From Buchnera aphidicola (Floraphis choui) (GTDB lineage Bacteria > Pseudomonadota > Gammaproteobacteria > Enterobacterales > Enterobacteriaceae): a stretch of DNA of 64,000 nucleotides. The stretch lies in contig CP140044.1 of the NCBI GenBank assembly GCA_039830045.1, positions 124,001 to 188,000 of the forward strand, given 5' to 3'. The notes below the pieces were generated by a model. That model saw nothing but the letters and a program-made list of their open reading frames with translations, did not search any database and was not told the DNA's origin. Each line of letters starts with the position of its first letter. Position 1 is the first letter of the stretch. The position numbers and the translations under genes were made by a program. Shown in pieces: positions 18,706 through 27,008 of the stretch.

Positions 18706-18765
18706 TATAATTGTTATTGCAATAGTTAAAAGAATAATTTTAAAAAATATTTATGGGTACAATAT

Positions 18766-19590
18766 ATGAGTACGTATTTTGTTGGTGATGTTCATGGTTG
18801 TTATAATGAATTAATGAAATTATTAGAGCAAGTTGTTTTTGATGAAAAATTAGATCATTTGTGGTTAACTGGAGACTTAGTAAATAGGGGATCTAATTCT
18901 ATTGAAGTTATGCGTTTTGTTTCTTCTCTTGGTTCTCATGCGCATGTAGTTTTGGGTAATCATGATTTAAATTTAATAGCTATTTATTTCAATATAAAAA
19001 ACAAGCAATCTAAGAACGACATTATTTTAGATATGTTAAAATCTAAATACATTGATGATTTAGTTGATTGGTTACGTAGGCAACCTTTATTGCAAATAGA
19101 TGAGAAAAGAAAAATTATCATGGTTCATGCTGGAATTCATCCCTTTTGGAATATGTATACAGCTAAAGTGTATTCTAAACAATTAGAATCTATTTTGTGT
19201 GATAATAGTTGTGATTCATTATTTAAAAGTATATTTAATAATAATATAGTGAAATATGTCAATTATTCATTTCAAGATTTAGATTGTTTAAGTTTTAGTT
19301 TAAATGTATTTACAAGAATGCGGTATTGTTATTGCGATGGTATGTTAGATTTGAAATGTAAACAATCTCCTTCTTTAGATACACTTCCCTTGTTACCATG
19401 GTTTTTGATAAAAAATACAAATTTTCAAGATTATTATGTTTTTTTTGGTCACTGGGCTTCTTTGAAAAAAAATCTTACTCCATCTAATATTATTTCGTTA
19501 GATACTGGGTGTTGTTGGGGAGGAGCATTAAGTATGTTGCGATTTGAAGATAAGAAATGGTTTCAACAAAAGTCTGAAACATATACTTAA
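18766..19590 (+). CDS. apaH: Bis(5'-nucleosyl)-tetraphosphatase, symmetrical
   Basis: Hydrolyses Ap4A to two ADP; it also removes Np4 caps from RNA in E. coli. The 274 residues begin MSTYFVGDVHGCYNELMKLL and contain the metallophosphatase motifs GDVHG (7-11), TGDLVNRG (about 38-45), LGNHD (about 65-69) and VHAGIHP (about 122-128). The length is close to that of the E. coli enzyme. It ends tail to tail with folA; the stop codons of the two genes share the TTAA at 19587-19590. Confidence 0.94.
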   Translation: MSTYFVGDVHGCYNELMKLLEQVVFDEKLDHLWLTGDLVNRGSNSIEVMRFVSSLGSHAHVVLGNHDLNLIAIYFNIKNKQSKNDIILDMLKSKYIDDLVDWLRRQPLLQIDEKRKIIMVHAGIHPFWNMYTAKVYSKQLESILCDNSCDSLFKSIFNNNIVKYVNYSFQDLDCLSFSLNVFTRMRYCYCDGMLDLKCKQSPSLDTLPLLPWFLIKNTNFQDYYVFFGHWASLKKNLTPSNIISLDTGCCWGGALSMLRFEDKKWFQQKSETYT

Positions 19591-20102
19591 TAAGAAAGTA
19601 ATAAATTTTTTATTTTGATGTTACGTTCTAAAATTTGGAATTGAAAATTGTAGTCATTTTTTTTATTTGATTTATGATTTTCTATAAATACTGTATTCCA
19701 ATGTATATTTTTATATGTTGGGAAATAAGTATCTCCTTTGATATTTATTTCTATTTTTGTTAGATATAATTTTTTAGTAAAAGGCAACATTTGAGAGTAT
19801 AATTGTCCTCCACCAATAATCATTATTTCATTTTTGTTAGTTGCTAATTTAATAGCTTTTTCAATAGAATTTGTAAAATATGTATTTTTATGATTTTTTA
19901 TTTTTTTGTGAGTTAGTACTATGTTTTGTCTCATTGGTAATTCATATTTAATTGAATCCCAAGTTGATTTACCCATAATAATACTTTTATTTATTGTATT
20001 TTTTTTAAACCATATTAGATCTAATGGTAAATGCCAAGGTATAGAATTGTTCATTCCAATTACTAAGTTTTCTGACATTGCTGCAATGATACTAATGTTC
20101 AT
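19587..20102 (-). CDS. folA: Dihydrofolate reductase
   Basis: Reduces dihydrofolate to tetrahydrofolate with NADPH. The 171 residues are about ten longer than the E. coli enzyme, the excess being a lysine/isoleucine-rich C-terminus. Key strings: MNISIIAAMSENLVIGMNNSIPWHLP, Asp28 (active-site acid) in PLDLIWFKKNT, MGKSTWDSI, and IIGGGQLYSQML. Its 3-prime end overlaps the apaH stop by four bases. It is 67 bases downstream of carB's stop on the opposite side of the map, but transcribed the other way from apaH, the same arrangement as in E. coli with the intervening genes missing. Confidence 0.93.
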   Translation of the reverse strand: MNISIIAAMSENLVIGMNNSIPWHLPLDLIWFKKNTINKSIIMGKSTWDSIKYELPMRQNIVLTHKKIKNHKNTYFTNSIEKAIKLATNKNEIMIIGGGQLYSQMLPFTKKLYLTKIEINIKGDTYFPTYKNIHWNTVFIENHKSNKKNDYNFQFQILERNIKIKNLLLSY

Positions 20103-20169
20103 ATTTAATTTTTTAAAATTATAATAAGTTCAGTTTTATTAGTTTTAATATCAGATATTTTAATAAATG

Positions 20170-23100
20170 TTATTTTTTGAAAATTGTTTTATGCCTATCT
20201 TGTAAAGATATAACATTTTTAACAGGACATTCTTTAATAGACATAATTGTAGCAAAAGCCCCATTTAAAGTAGTGTCATAATGTACTTGATATTGTAAAG
20301 CACTTTGACAAATTGTTTTTGAGTCAATAATAGCTTGATTACAATCAGTAGTGTTAATTATATATGTATATTCACCATTTTTAATTCGATCTTGTATATG
20401 CGGCCTTCTTTCGTAGACTTTGTTTACTATTCTAACATTTATTCCATTTTTTTTCAATATTTTTGCAGTTCCTAATGTTGCATCTAATTTAAAACCGATC
20501 ATATTAAGTAAATTAGCTAAGTTTAAAATTCTTTTTTTATCACTATTTTTGACAGATAGTAGAACTCGTCCTAATTTTTTTATGTTTATTTGCGCACTTA
20601 ACATTGCTTTTGAAAAAGCTTCTGGAAAATTTTTTCCTATTCCCATTACTTCTCCAGTAGATTTCATCTCTGGACCAAGTATTGGAATAGATCCTTGAAA
20701 CTTATTAAAAGGTAGCACTACTTCTTTTACTGAATAATAAGAAGGAATAATTTCTTTTGTATAACCTTGTTTTAATAAGGTAATTCCAATCATTACTCTT
20801 GCAGCAATTTTTGCTAGTTCTATTCCAGTAGATTTTGAAACAAAAGGAACCGTTCTTGCTGCTCTAGGATTAACTTCTAACACATATATTTTTTTGTCTT
20901 TTATTGCAAATTGTACGTTCATTAATCCTTTTACTGATAGTGAAAATGCAAGTTTTTTAACTTGATTTCTAATAGTATTTTGAATATTTTTATCTAAAGT
21001 ATGTGCAGGCAAAGAACACGCTGAATCACCAGAATGTATTCCAGCTTGTTCAATATGTTCCATAATTCCTCCGATTAAAATATTTTTCCCATCACAAATA
21101 GCATCTACGTCTACTTCAATTGCATTGTCTAAATAATGATCTAGTAAAATAGGACTTTTGTTTTTAGATGTTACAGAAGTTTTGAAATAATTTATTAATC
21201 CAGATTCATCGTAAATTATTTCCATTGCTCGTCCACCTAAAACATATGACGGTCTAATCATAATAGGATATTTAACAATTTTAGATTGTGATATAGCATC
21301 TTTTAAATTTGTTACAGTAGAATTAGCGGGCTGTATTAATTTTAAATTAGACACGATTTTTTGGAATTTTTTTCGGTTTTCTGCCTTATCTATGGAAGTA
21401 GGATTTGTTCCTATAATAGGAACTCCTTCTTTTTCAAGTTCTTTTGCTAGTTTTAATGGTGTTTGACCTCCATATTGTATAATAACCCCGTTAGGTTTTT
21501 CTATTCGTACAATTTCTAAAATAACTTCTAATGTAATTGGTTCAAAGTATAATCTATCAGAAATATCATAATCGGTTGACACTGTTTCTGGATTGCAATT
21601 AATCATAATAGTTTCAAATCCACTTTTTCTTAAAGCTAATGATGCATGAACACAGCAGTAATCGAATTCAATTCCTTGTCCTATTCTATTAGGTCCTCCT
21701 CCAAGGATAATAATTTTTTTATTATGATGAATTGGTTTTGATTCACATTCATCTTCCCATGTGGAATACATATATGCTGTTTCACTTTTAAATTCAGCAG
21801 CGCAAGTGTCTATTCTTTTATATACTGGATATAAATTTAAATTATGTCTGATATTTCTAATTTGTTTTTCAGATTTATTAGTTAATATAGATATTCTTAA
21901 GTCAGAAAATCCTTTTCTTTTTAATAGTTGAAATGAAGAATAACTAATATTCTCTATATCTATGTTTTGTATATATTTTTCTATTTCTATTAGTTCTTTG
22001 ATTTGTGTTAAAAACCATTTATCGATTAAAGTTAGGTTGAATACATCATTTATGGATATTCCTAAACGAAATGCATCTCCAATATACCACAGTCTATCAG
22101 ATCCAGCTTCTCTTAGTTCATAATGAATTGTTTTTATTGTTTCTGATGTATTTTCCTTAATTTTTTGATCGAACCCGCTTGCTCCAATTTCTAGTCCTAC
22201 TATAGCTTTTTGTATAGATTCTTGAAAAGTTCTACCAATAGCCATAACTTCTCCTACAGATTTCATTTGTGTTGTTAATCTGTTATTGCATCCTGAAAAT
22301 TTTTCGAAATTAAATCTAGGTATTTTAGTTACTATATAATCTATAGTTGGTTCAAAAGATGCTGTAGTATTAGATCCTATTAGGTCGTTTTTAAGTTCAT
22401 CTAAAGTAAACCCTATAGCTAATTTTGCTGCAATTTTTGCAATAGGAAAACCTGTAGCTTTAGAAGCTAATGCAGATGATCTAGATACGCGAGGATTCAT
22501 TTCAATAACAATCATTTTTCCATTTTTAGGGTTTATGGCAAATTGAACATTAGCTCCACCTGTTTCTACACCAATTTCTCTTAAAATTGATATTGATGCA
22601 TTTCTCATTATTTGATATTCTTTATCTGTTAGAGTTTGAGCAGGAGAAACAGTAATGGAATCTCCAGTATGTATTCCCATAGGATCTACATTTTCTATTG
22701 AGCAAACGATAATACAATTGTCTTTTTTATCTCTTACTACTTCCATTTCATATTCTTTCCAACCTATTAAGGATTCGTCAACTAATAATTGTTTTGATGG
22801 AGACATTTCTAATCCTCTTTCACAAATGTCTTTGAATTCTTCGTAATTATATGCTATTCCTCCTCCACTACCTCCCATAGTAAAAGAAGGACGAATTATA
22901 GCTGGAAATCCTATATTTTGAATAGTTTTTGATGCTGTTTTTATATCATTAATAATCTCTGATTTTGCAGTATTTAATCCTATTTTTTTCATAGATTTTT
23001 CAAATAACTTTCTATTTTCTGCTTTTTCGATAGAATTAATAGTAGCTCCTATTATTTCTACTTTAAATTTTTTTAATATTCCATGTTTATTAAGATCTAA

Positions 23101-23397
23101 AACACAATTTAGAGCAGTTTGTCCTCCCATAGTGGGTAAAATTGCATCTGGTTTTTCTTTTTGAATAATTTTTTTTATGACTTTCCAATGGATAGGTTCA
23201 ATATAAGTAGCATCAGCCATATTAGGGTCAGTCATAATAGTAGCTGGATTTGAATTAATTAAAATAATTTTATACCCTTCTTCTTTTAAGGACTTGCATG
23301 CTTGGGCTCCGGAATAATCAAATTCGCATGCTTGTCCAATAACAATTGGACCAGAACCGAGTATTAAAATAGATTTTATGTCAGTACGTTTTGGCAT
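20170..23397 (-). CDS. carB: Carbamoyl-phosphate synthase large subunit
   Basis: Makes carbamoyl phosphate from bicarbonate, ATP and ammonia passed from CarA; the product feeds pyrimidine and arginine synthesis. The 1075 residues keep the two ATP-grasp halves (GSGPIVIGQACEFDYSGAQA at the start; GGGPNRIGQGIEFDYCCVHA near 567 in the second) and the C-terminal regulatory domain ending with RPHIQDRIKNGEYTYIINTT. Length and motifs match E. coli (1073 residues). The start overlaps the end of carA by 22 bases, indicating translational coupling. Confidence 0.97.
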   Translation of the reverse strand: MPKRTDIKSILILGSGPIVIGQACEFDYSGAQACKSLKEEGYKIILINSNPATIMTDPNMADATYIEPIHWKVIKKIIQKEKPDAILPTMGGQTALNCVLDLNKHGILKKFKVEIIGATINSIEKAENRKLFEKSMKKIGLNTAKSEIINDIKTASKTIQNIGFPAIIRPSFTMGGSGGGIAYNYEEFKDICERGLEMSPSKQLLVDESLIGWKEYEMEVVRDKKDNCIIVCSIENVDPMGIHTGDSITVSPAQTLTDKEYQIMRNASISILREIGVETGGANVQFAINPKNGKMIVIEMNPRVSRSSALASKATGFPIAKIAAKLAIGFTLDELKNDLIGSNTTASFEPTIDYIVTKIPRFNFEKFSGCNNRLTTQMKSVGEVMAIGRTFQESIQKAIVGLEIGASGFDQKIKENTSETIKTIHYELREAGSDRLWYIGDAFRLGISINDVFNLTLIDKWFLTQIKELIEIEKYIQNIDIENISYSSFQLLKRKGFSDLRISILTNKSEKQIRNIRHNLNLYPVYKRIDTCAAEFKSETAYMYSTWEDECESKPIHHNKKIIILGGGPNRIGQGIEFDYCCVHASLALRKSGFETIMINCNPETVSTDYDISDRLYFEPITLEVILEIVRIEKPNGVIIQYGGQTPLKLAKELEKEGVPIIGTNPTSIDKAENRKKFQKIVSNLKLIQPANSTVTNLKDAISQSKIVKYPIMIRPSYVLGGRAMEIIYDESGLINYFKTSVTSKNKSPILLDHYLDNAIEVDVDAICDGKNILIGGIMEHIEQAGIHSGDSACSLPAHTLDKNIQNTIRNQVKKLAFSLSVKGLMNVQFAIKDKKIYVLEVNPRAARTVPFVSKSTGIELAKIAARVMIGITLLKQGYTKEIIPSYYSVKEVVLPFNKFQGSIPILGPEMKSTGEVMGIGKNFPEAFSKAMLSAQINIKKLGRVLLSVKNSDKKRILNLANLLNMIGFKLDATLGTAKILKKNGINVRIVNKVYERRPHIQDRIKNGEYTYIINTTDCNQAIIDSKTICQSALQYQVHYDTTLNGAFATIMSIKECPVKNVISLQDRHKTIFKK

Positions 23398-24575
23398 TTT
23401 TTCTCTTTATAAGTAAAATGATAGTTACAGTTTTTTACAAGATTAACAAATTTGTCGAATAGCATCATAGTGTCATGAGGTCCAGGACTAGCTTCAGGAT
23501 GTCCTTGAAAGCTAAATGCATTTTTGTTAATTATACGCAAACCTTGTATACTGCCATCAAAAAGCGAGGTATGTGTTACTAGTATGTTTTTTGGAAGATT
23601 AGTAGGATTTACTGTAAAATTATGGTTTTGTGAAGTTATCATAACAGTATTAGAATTTACTTCTTGTACAGGATGATTACTTCCATGATGTCCAAATTTC
23701 ATTTTTATTATTTGTGCTCCATTAGCTAAAGCTAATAATTGATGTCCTAAACAAATTCCAAAAATTGGAATATTAATTTTTAAAAACTCTTTAATAGAAG
23801 CAATAGCATATTTGCATGGTCTTGGATCGCCTGGCCCATTTGATAAAAAAATCCCGTTTGGGAACAACTTTAAAGCTTCTTTTGTAGGAGTTTCTGCAGG
23901 TACAATGGTTAAACGACATTCTTTATCTACTAACATTCTTAGTATGTTTTGTTTAACTCCAAAATCATATACTATAACATGCAACTTTAATTTTTTTTTA
24001 ATTGAGAAAACTTTTGTACTGTTATTAATGTGAGTACTTCCTTTATTCCATATATATGGAGATTTTGTGCTAACTATTTTTACTAAATCTATATTTTTTA
24101 AATTATTTATAGCGCGAATTTTTTTTAATATTTCAGAAATTTTAAATGTTTTTTGGGTAGTAATACACCCATATTGAGACCCGGAATTTCTAAGAATTCT
24201 TGTTAGTTTTCTTGTATCAATATCAGAAATTGCTATAATTTTATTTTTTATTAAATAAGTTGATAAATTTATTTCACTTCTATAATTGCTAGAGATAATT
24301 GAAAGATCGCGAATAATTAGTCCTTTTGCATGAATAATATTAGATTCACAATCATTTTTATTAATTCCAACATTTCCAATATGTGGATGAGTAAAAGTAA
24401 TGATTTGGTTTAAATAGGAAGGATCGGTTAAAATTTCTTGATATCCAGTCATGGATGTATTGAATACAACTTCACCTAGAGTTTCTCCTGATATTCCTAT
24501 GGATTTTCCATAAAAAATAATTCCATTACTCAATATTAAAACTGCTTGTGATAGTAAGGTAGTTGCTATATTCAA
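23376..24575 (-). CDS. carA: Carbamoyl-phosphate synthase small subunit (glutaminase), TTG start
   Basis: Glutamine amidotransferase subunit that supplies ammonia to CarB. I prefer the TTG at 24575 because GGAG lies six bases before it and E. coli carA also starts with TTG; an in-frame ATG at 24596 would add seven residues and overlap that site. The result is 399 residues, longer than E. coli at the N-terminus. Conserved: GEVVFNTSMTGYQEILTDPSY, FLSNGPGDPRPC, the nucleophile cysteine in FGICLGHQLLALA, and FQGHPEASPGPHD with the catalytic His/Glu. Forms an operon with carB. Confidence 0.94.
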   Translation of the reverse strand: MNIATTLLSQAVLILSNGIIFYGKSIGISGETLGEVVFNTSMTGYQEILTDPSYLNQIITFTHPHIGNVGINKNDCESNIIHAKGLIIRDLSIISSNYRSEINLSTYLIKNKIIAISDIDTRKLTRILRNSGSQYGCITTQKTFKISEILKKIRAINNLKNIDLVKIVSTKSPYIWNKGSTHINNSTKVFSIKKKLKLHVIVYDFGVKQNILRMLVDKECRLTIVPAETPTKEALKLFPNGIFLSNGPGDPRPCKYAIASIKEFLKINIPIFGICLGHQLLALANGAQIIKMKFGHHGSNHPVQEVNSNTVMITSQNHNFTVNPTNLPKNILVTHTSLFDGSIQGLRIINKNAFSFQGHPEASPGPHDTMMLFDKFVNLVKNCNYHFTYKEKKCQNVLT

Positions 24576-24654
24576 AACATTCTCCAAGAAGAGCACATAA
24601 TTATAGTTCGTTTTTTATCAAATATTTATCATATTAGTTTTGATATAACATATA

Positions 24655-25476
24655 TTATATATTTAATACATCTAACATATTAAATAATCCTGCTTTTTTT
24701 TGTAACATTAACCATATTGCTGCTTTGATTGCTCCTTTAGAAAAGATAGATCTATTAGTTGCTTTGTGTGTGATTTCAATTCGTTCACCTGGACTTGCAA
24801 AAATTGCTGTATGATCTCCAATGATATCACCTGCACGTATGCTTGAAAACCCAATTTCATTTTCTCTTCGTTTTCTTGTTAAACCATTTCTTGTATATAT
24901 AGCTTGTTTTTGAAAATTCCAGTTCATTTCATTTGAAATTACTTTTCCCATTTCTATTGCTGTTCCAGAAGGAGCATCTTTTTTTTCACGGTGATGTGCT
25001 TCAATAATTTCAATATCAGAATCTTTTCCTATAGTAGTTGATGTCTTTTTTAACAAACTTAACATTAGATTAATTCCTATACTATAATTTGGTGAAAAGA
25101 CAATGCTAATTTTTTGTGATAAAATTTTAATTGTTTTTATATCTGTATTAGATAATCCTGTTGTTCCTATCACAATTTTTTTATTGTTTAAAGCGCAAAT
25201 TTTTAAGTGTTTTATTGTACTTGTTGGATTAGTAAAATCTATAAGAATATCAAATTTATTAATTTCTTTTTTTAAAGAGTCAGAAACACAAACTCCTGCG
25301 TTTTTTATTCCTATAATTTTCCCTATGTCTTGTCCAATTGAAGAATCTTCTTTTTTTACTATGACAGAACTAAGAAATATATTTTTGTAATTATTTTTAA
25401 GTATTTCTTTAATTAAACTTGTCCCCATCTTTCCTCGAGCACCTGAGATAGCAATTCTAAATAGCTTACTGTGCAT
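24655..25476 (-). CDS. dapB: 4-hydroxy-tetrahydrodipicolinate reductase
   Basis: NAD(P)H-dependent reductase of the lysine and diaminopimelate pathway, so it serves both peptidoglycan and essential amino acid supply. It has 273 residues, as in E. coli. The nucleotide-binding loop is ISGARGKMG (about 9-17); EAHHREKKDAPSGTA (about 155-169) holds the catalytic His-His-Arg-x-Lys signature; IGFSSIRAGDIIGDHTA follows. It lies 24 bases downstream of ispH. Confidence 0.95.
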   Translation of the reverse strand: MHSKLFRIAISGARGKMGTSLIKEILKNNYKNIFLSSVIVKKEDSSIGQDIGKIIGIKNAGVCVSDSLKKEINKFDILIDFTNPTSTIKHLKICALNNKKIVIGTTGLSNTDIKTIKILSQKISIVFSPNYSIGINLMLSLLKKTSTTIGKDSDIEIIEAHHREKKDAPSGTAIEMGKVISNEMNWNFQKQAIYTRNGLTRKRRENEIGFSSIRAGDIIGDHTAIFASPGERIEITHKATNRSIFSKGAIKAAIWLMLQKKAGLFNMLDVLNI

Positions 25477-25500
25477 TTGAAGTTCCTATAATAATGAATA

Positions 25501-26454
25501 TTATTTTTTTTCTATATTTTTTAACTCTTTAGGGATATGAAATGTGATATTCTCTTTTATTCCATCCATTTCTTTTATAGTAGATTTTTTTATTTTTTTT
25601 AATTTATTTATTATTTGTTCTATAACAATATTTGGAGTAGAAGCTCCAGATGCTATTCCAATAGATTGTTTGTTGTTAATCCAGTCACTTACATTTATTT
25701 CATTTTTAGAATCTATTAGCATAGATTTTTTTCCTGTTCTTTGTGCTAATTTCATAAGCTGATTAGAATTAGAAGAATATTTTGAACCTATAATAATTAT
25801 AATATCAGATATTTTTGATAGTTCTTTTACTGCTTTTTGACGATTAATAGTGGCGTAACAGACATCTGGTTTTTTAGGACTAATTATATTAGGATATTTT
25901 TTATGTAGTTCTTTAATAATAGGATTAATTCTTTCTAAAGATAATGTAGTTTGAGTCATGAACATTAGTTTTTTAGGATTATTAATTTTTAAGTTTAAAA
26001 CGTCTTTAATAGATTCTATAAGATGAATTTTTCCATTTGTATTATTATATTGTCCTAACGTTCCTTTTATTTCTGGATGCTTAGCAGTTCCTATAAGTAT
26101 GGCTTCAAATCCTAAATTACTAGCATGTGATACTTCTTTGTGTACTTTTTTTACGAGTGGGCAAGTTGCATCAATTATTTTTAATTTTCTTTTTATAGCT
26201 TGATTTCTTAGATGTTTAGATACCCCATGTGCGGAAAATATTAGTATTGATCCGAATGGAATAGAGTTAATATTTGCATTAAAAATAACTCCTTTAGATT
26301 TTAAATGATTAATTACATAAGTATTATGTACTATTTCGTGATTTACGTAAATAGGCTTTCCCCAGACTTTTAATGCAATATTAACAATATTTATTGCACG
26401 CCTGACACCTGCACAAAAACCTCTTGGATTTGCTAAAAAAATATTTATATTCAT
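25501..26454 (-). CDS. ispH: 4-hydroxy-3-methylbut-2-enyl diphosphate reductase
   Basis: Last step of the MEP pathway: makes IPP and DMAPP from HMBPP with a 4Fe-4S cluster. The three cluster cysteines are present in GFCAG, DATCPLV and DVCYAT. FSAHGVS and the GSKYSSNSNQL substrate-binding stretch are intact. I start it at the ATG at 26454 (MNINIFLANPRGFC) by agreement with E. coli; an in-frame GTG at 26484 would add ten residues, and neither start has a strong ribosome site. Length 317 residues. Lies just downstream of lspA, as in E. coli (lspA, fkpB, ispH) but without fkpB. Confidence 0.94.
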   Translation of the reverse strand: MNINIFLANPRGFCAGVRRAINIVNIALKVWGKPIYVNHEIVHNTYVINHLKSKGVIFNANINSIPFGSILIFSAHGVSKHLRNQAIKRKLKIIDATCPLVKKVHKEVSHASNLGFEAILIGTAKHPEIKGTLGQYNNTNGKIHLIESIKDVLNLKINNPKKLMFMTQTTLSLERINPIIKELHKKYPNIISPKKPDVCYATINRQKAVKELSKISDIIIIIGSKYSSNSNQLMKLAQRTGKKSMLIDSKNEINVSDWINNKQSIGIASGASTPNIVIEQIINKLKKIKKSTIKEMDGIKENITFHIPKELKNIEKK

Positions 26455-26522
26455 GTTAAAATTGTTACATAATGTTGTTGTCACGAATTTATATAAAATA
26501 TTGTGTATAGAGAATATATTTA

Positions 26523-27008
26523 TTATATTTCTTTCATAAAGGTGTGAATGTAAATTATTAGAATACTACCAAAAAAAATACTAATGTCTGCAATATTGAA
26601 TACTGCAAAATGCCAGTTTTTGAAGTGAACATCAATAAAATCTATTACAAAGCCAAAGTATAATCGATCGATTAAATTTCCAATTGCTCCACTGATGATT
26701 AGAGTGTATGGAATATTATAATAATTTGGATTTTTTAATATATAACATATGATTTTTAATATTATAACAATAGTTATAATATTTATTAGATATGAAAAAT
26801 ATTTATTTTCTTGATTAATTTCAGAAAAAATTCCAAATGCTAATCCATAGTTTTGTATATGAACAATATTTAGCATTGAAGTAATTATTTTTTCTTCAAA
26901 TAATGATAGGTTATTAATTACCCATCGTTTACTCAAACAGTCTAGCAAGATTACTAGACTAATAATACTTAATGAAATTATTATATTTAACAATATTGGT
27001 TTTTTCAT
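26523..27008 (-). CDS. lspA: Lipoprotein signal peptidase (signal peptidase II)
   Basis: Inner-membrane aspartyl protease that cleaves signal peptides from lipidated prolipoproteins. 161 residues with four membrane helices. The catalytic aspartates lie in GAIGNLIDRLYFG (about 105-117) and FNIADISIFFG (about 136-146). Its ATG overlaps the ileS stop (TAATG), indicating coupled translation. Its retention beside a broken lolB means lipoproteins are probably still processed even if their delivery to the outer membrane has changed. Confidence 0.95.
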   Translation of the reverse strand: MKKPILLNIIISLSIISLVILLDCLSKRWVINNLSLFEEKIITSMLNIVHIQNYGLAFGIFSEINQENKYFSYLINIITIVIILKIICYILKNPNYYNIPYTLIISGAIGNLIDRLYFGFVIDFIDVHFKNWHFAVFNIADISIFFGSILIIYIHTFMKEI

